From Bacteroidota bacterium (GTDB lineage: Bacteria > Bacteroidota > Bacteroidia > Flavobacteriales_F > PHOS-HE28): DNA of 6,948 nucleotides. The stretch lies in assembly GCA_023430945.1 (NCBI GenBank), contig JAEYYE010000248.1, positions 1-6,948 on the forward strand, read 5' to 3'. Shown piece after piece: positions 5,304 to 6,948 of this stretch. The notes beneath the pieces are model-generated. The model searched no databases. It was given only the letters and a program-made list of their open reading frames with translations, and was not told the DNA's origin. Numbering within the stretch: the stretch's first letter is position 1; each line of letters opens with the position of its first letter. Both the position numbers and the translations under genes were made by a program.

Positions 5304-6530
5304 TCAATTGAACTTGCTGCGCGGCGTTGCCCCCGCCAGACTTTCGCCATAGGCTTCCTTCTCGTAGATCAGTTGCGTGCAGGCCTCGCCGTTCTTGAAA
5401 TAAAAAGTGCCGCCCCATTTGTGGATCACTTTGCGGTACTCGGTCACAACATCACCAGCTGTGATCTGAACCACGGTCATCACCTTGTTGGGTTCAATGA
5501 AAAGTTCCTCCTTCCGATCGGTGATCTCCGGCGCGATCTCAACCGGTGGCCGTTCCTCCTGATCGGTGGCCACCGTGATCGATCGGCGGTGATCACTTCC
5601 TGAATTCATCTGCGCCAGGATGGGTTCATCCGCCTGCTTTCGCTGGATCGGTGCGGGTTTAACGACAGCCTTCGGTGCTGGCTTCGCCGCTACGGGTGCA
5701 GCGGGTGCAGACATCTTCACTGGAGCCGGTTGTTCAGGCTTCTGCTTCGCTGGCGCTTCGGCCGTTCCCTTCTCTTCCACTTTCTTCGCCTGCTCCTTCG
5801 CAAGCGCATCGGCCTTCGCTTTCTCTTCGGCTTTCGCTTTCGCCTCGGCCAGCTTTTTCGCCTCCGCATCGGCCTTCACCTTTGCTTCGGCAAGTTTTGC
5901 GGCTTCGGCATCGGCCTTTGCCTTCTCTGCAGCGAGTTTTGCAGCCTCCTCCTTCAACCTGGCCTGTTCCTTTTCTTCCGCAGCTTTCCGCTTTGCTTCG
6001 GCAGCTGCGTTCTCCGCTTCCTCTTTCTGTTTTTTCGCGACCGCATCCAGCGCCTGTTGCAATTGCGACTGGATCGACCTGGTGTAATCCGTGTCGTAAT
6101 CGAAGTCGCCCACTGAAGGTTCGTAACGGATGATGCCCACAGGTTGGTTGAACACGATCATGTTCAGGTCGTCGTACTGCTTGAAGAGCGAGACCGCATA
6201 ATCGAAGGGCGTAAAGGCCTGGGCGGCCATCTCCGGCGGAACATTCGTGTTGAATGATAACTTCTTCGATACGAATCCGTCCTTCTCGAAGCTCAGGATA
6301 TAGTTCGCGTTCAGATCCAGGTCCATGCTGAATTTCTGAAGGTCCTTGGTGATGGTGCGTTCCTTCTGTCCGTTGCGATACACCACCAACCGCGAACCGT
6401 TGATGTCGCCGCCATCGATCTTCAACCGGCCGTTTATCGTGAACTGTGCATCGAGCTGGAATGAAATGATCGCCCCGGAAAAAAGGAGCAGGAGTCGAAG
6501 CGGCAGTGAAAAGCGAATGGACCCGCGCAT
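5304..6530 (-). CDS. Secreted protein with regulatory-like beta domain and Ala/Lys/Glu-rich coiled coil; function unknown
   Basis: A 408-residue protein that I do not recognise as a named family. Residues 1-28 are a signal peptide (Arg2 and Arg6, core LPLRLLLLFSGAIISF, cleavage near LDA/Q). Residues about 29-95 look like a carboxypeptidase-regulatory-like or PEGA-like beta sandwich (FTINGRLKIDG, SRLVVYRNGQ, NYILSFEKDGFVSKKLSF), a module common in exported Bacteroidota proteins. Residues about 152-255 form a long coiled coil rich in Ala, Lys and Glu, resembling TolA, with a 14-residue repeat. Residues 256-300 are rich in Pro, Ala and Lys and probably flexible. A short C-terminal domain (about 350-393) contains EYRKVIHKWGGTFYFKNGEA. 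The shape suggests a periplasmic spacer or scaffold. No membrane anchor remains after cleavage, so a TolA role is unlikely. It lies 20 bp upstream of vsr on the same strand, with no evident functional link. Confidence 0.75.
   Translation of the reverse strand: MRGSIRFSLPLRLLLLFSGAIISFQLDAQFTINGRLKIDGGDINGSRLVVYRNGQKERTITKDLQKFSMDLDLNANYILSFEKDGFVSKKLSFNTNVPPEMAAQAFTPFDYAVSLFKQYDDLNMIVFNQPVGIIRYEPSVGDFDYDTDYTRSIQSQLQQALDAVAKKQKEEAENAAAEAKRKAAEEKEQARLKEEAAKLAAEKAKADAEAAKLAEAKVKADAEAKKLAEAKAKAEEKAKADALAKEQAKKVEEKGTAEAPAKQKPEQPAPVKMSAPAAPVAAKPAPKAVVKPAPIQRKQADEPILAQMNSGSDHRRSITVATDQEERPPVEIAPEITDRKEELFIEPNKVMTVVQITAGDVVTEYRKVIHKWGGTFYFKNGEACTQLIYEKEAYGESLAGATPRSKFN
5841..5924 (-). repeat. 42-bp (14-residue) imperfect repeat encoding the coiled coil
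   Basis: Residues 203-216 (KAKADAEAAKLAEA) and 217-230 (KVKADAEAKKLAEA) differ at two positions, and a third, degenerate copy begins at 231. This is a tandem duplication within the coiled-coil gene, of the sort that expands and contracts by slippage. The 14-residue period is two heptads, which preserves coiled-coil register. Confidence 0.8.
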
Positions 6531-6609
6531 GCGCTTCTTACGGGAAGGTGTCCCGATCGGTTTCGCAGCGAAGGTTGAAACCCGGATCGCGTGATCGCGT
6601 AAGAAGTGC
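6531..6609. promoter_or_regulatory. Repeat-rich divergent control region between the coiled-coil gene and the last ORF
   Basis: The 95-bp spacer between divergent starts at 6530 (minus) and 6626 (plus) contains several sequence symmetries. GCGCTTCTTACG (6531-6542) and CGTAAGAAGTGC (6598-6609) are inverted copies matching at 11 of 12 positions, so each gene's leader carries nearly the same AAGAAG-type sequence. Between them are a hairpin CGGGA/TCCCG (6541-6555), TTCGC-A-GCGAA (6562-6572), GGTTTC/GAAACC (6559-6564 and 6577-6582) and a perfect 8-bp direct repeat GATCGCGT (6585-6600). This looks like a shared operator region. No convincing TAnnTTTG element was found on either strand, so start sites are not assigned. 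Confidence 0.45.
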
Positions 6610-6625
6610 CATAACCCGCGCGAGC

Positions 6626-6948
6626 ATGATGAGACACAAAAGGATCCTGATCTTGATCTGGCTGTTGCTGATCGCGTTCTGGGCAGGAGCGCAGGATCGT
6701 AATTACTCCGGTTGCCTTACCAAGAAGAACAGCATTTGGGGCCAGCCATGCGCGAATTGCGAGGCCTACACCGCCGACCTCAAACGCGATCACAGCGGCA
6801 CCTACCAGGTGGATCTGCAGAACACCTGTGGGGATGTGATCGAAGTGAAGGTCGCCCTCGAAGAGAAGGGCGGCATCTGGCGCACCTTTCCCGTGAAGGC
6901 GCTCGCCCCCGGTGAACAAATGAACGCCTACGCCTGTTTAGGTACCGG
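6626..6948 (+). CDS. Secreted Cys-containing protein, unrecognised (5' part, runs off the right edge)
   Basis: Two adjacent ATGs (6626 and 6629) open a frame that stays open for 107 codons to the window end. Residues 1-23 are a signal peptide: basic MMRHKR, hydrophobic ILILIWLLLIAFW, cleavage probably at AGA/QD. The mature part has cysteines at 30, 42, 45, 68 and 104, including a CANC (CxxC) pair, spaced as if for disulfides. The stretch GTYQVDLQNTCGDVIEVKVALEEKGGIWRTFPVKALAPGE reads like a small beta domain with alternating hydrophobic residues. I do not recognise the family. Export and disulfide-bonding are inferred from the leader and the cysteines. The gene is divergent from the coiled-coil gene and shares its repeat-rich control region. 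Which of the two ATGs is used is unclear, and it makes no difference to the mature protein. Confidence 0.65.
   Translation, partial: MMRHKRILILIWLLLIAFWAGAQDRNYSGCLTKKNSIWGQPCANCEAYTADLKRDHSGTYQVDLQNTCGDVIEVKVALEEKGGIWRTFPVKALAPGEQMNAYACLGT

Noticed and set aside
5620..6133. Several long Ala/Ser/Phe- or Leu/Pro/Arg-rich plus-strand frames
   Set aside because: They are mirror frames of the Ala/Lys/Glu-rich coiled-coil coding sequence, whose codons leave few stops on the opposite strand.
1..6948. GATC clustering as a replication origin
   Set aside because: GATC is spread over nearly the whole window, mostly in genes. There is no AT-rich unwinding region, no DnaA-box cluster and no dnaA or dnaN gene.

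Overview
The window looks like a chromosomal stretch from a moderately GC-rich member of the Bacteroidota, probably a Flavobacteriales-like lineage. The case rests on the gene content. There is a 106-residue membrane protein of the Bacteroidota-restricted DUF6787 type, several secreted proteins with no recognisable enzyme fold, a S23/four-helix-bundle gene set in heptamer DNA repeats, and start codons without clear Shine-Dalgarno sequences. Placement below phylum level is inference.

Layout, left to right. (1) Bases 1-689, minus: the N-terminal 229 codons of a secreted beta-propeller of the PQQ-dependent glucose/sorbosone dehydrogenase type. It lies behind a very good sigma70-like promoter (749-777) and a terminator-shaped hairpin in the predicted leader (707-730). 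(2) 824-1622, plus: acylphosphatase and the RNA 2',3'-cyclic phosphodiesterase ThpR, one base apart. (3) 1611-2678, minus: a PA0069/Rv2578c-type radical SAM protein (SplB-like, COG1533). It overlaps thpR tail to tail by 12 bp and ends in a textbook beta-clamp-binding motif. (4) 2763-3923, plus: an exported TolB-like PD40 beta-propeller. (5) 3924-4490: a compact unit made of a TGAAGGC-type heptamer array, a four-helix-bundle (S23-family) gene, a 12-bp palindrome and an inverted heptamer array followed by a T-tract. (6) 4513-4833, plus: the DUF6787 membrane protein. (7) 6530 down to 4837, minus: a secreted Ala/Lys/Glu-rich coiled-coil protein followed after 20 bp by the mismatch endonuclease Vsr. 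(8) 6626-6948, plus: the start of an unrecognised secreted Cys-containing protein, divergent from the coiled-coil gene across a 95-bp spacer full of direct and inverted repeats.

The genes do not form one pathway. Three themes recur: DNA and RNA maintenance (Vsr, the SplB-like radical SAM protein, ThpR), cell-envelope or exported proteins (both propellers, DUF6787, the coiled-coil protein, the last ORF), and one selfish-looking element (four-helix gene plus repeats).

The two signals most worth following are these. GATC is strongly over-represented: about 145 sites by hand count against about 27 expected for random sequence of equal base usage, in a window that also encodes Vsr. The four-helix-bundle unit is flanked by heptamer repeats in inverted orientation whose arms could close a long stem around the gene, resembling in layout the 23S rRNA intervening sequences in which this protein family was first found. 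There are no tRNA, rRNA, CRISPR or transposase genes in the window.
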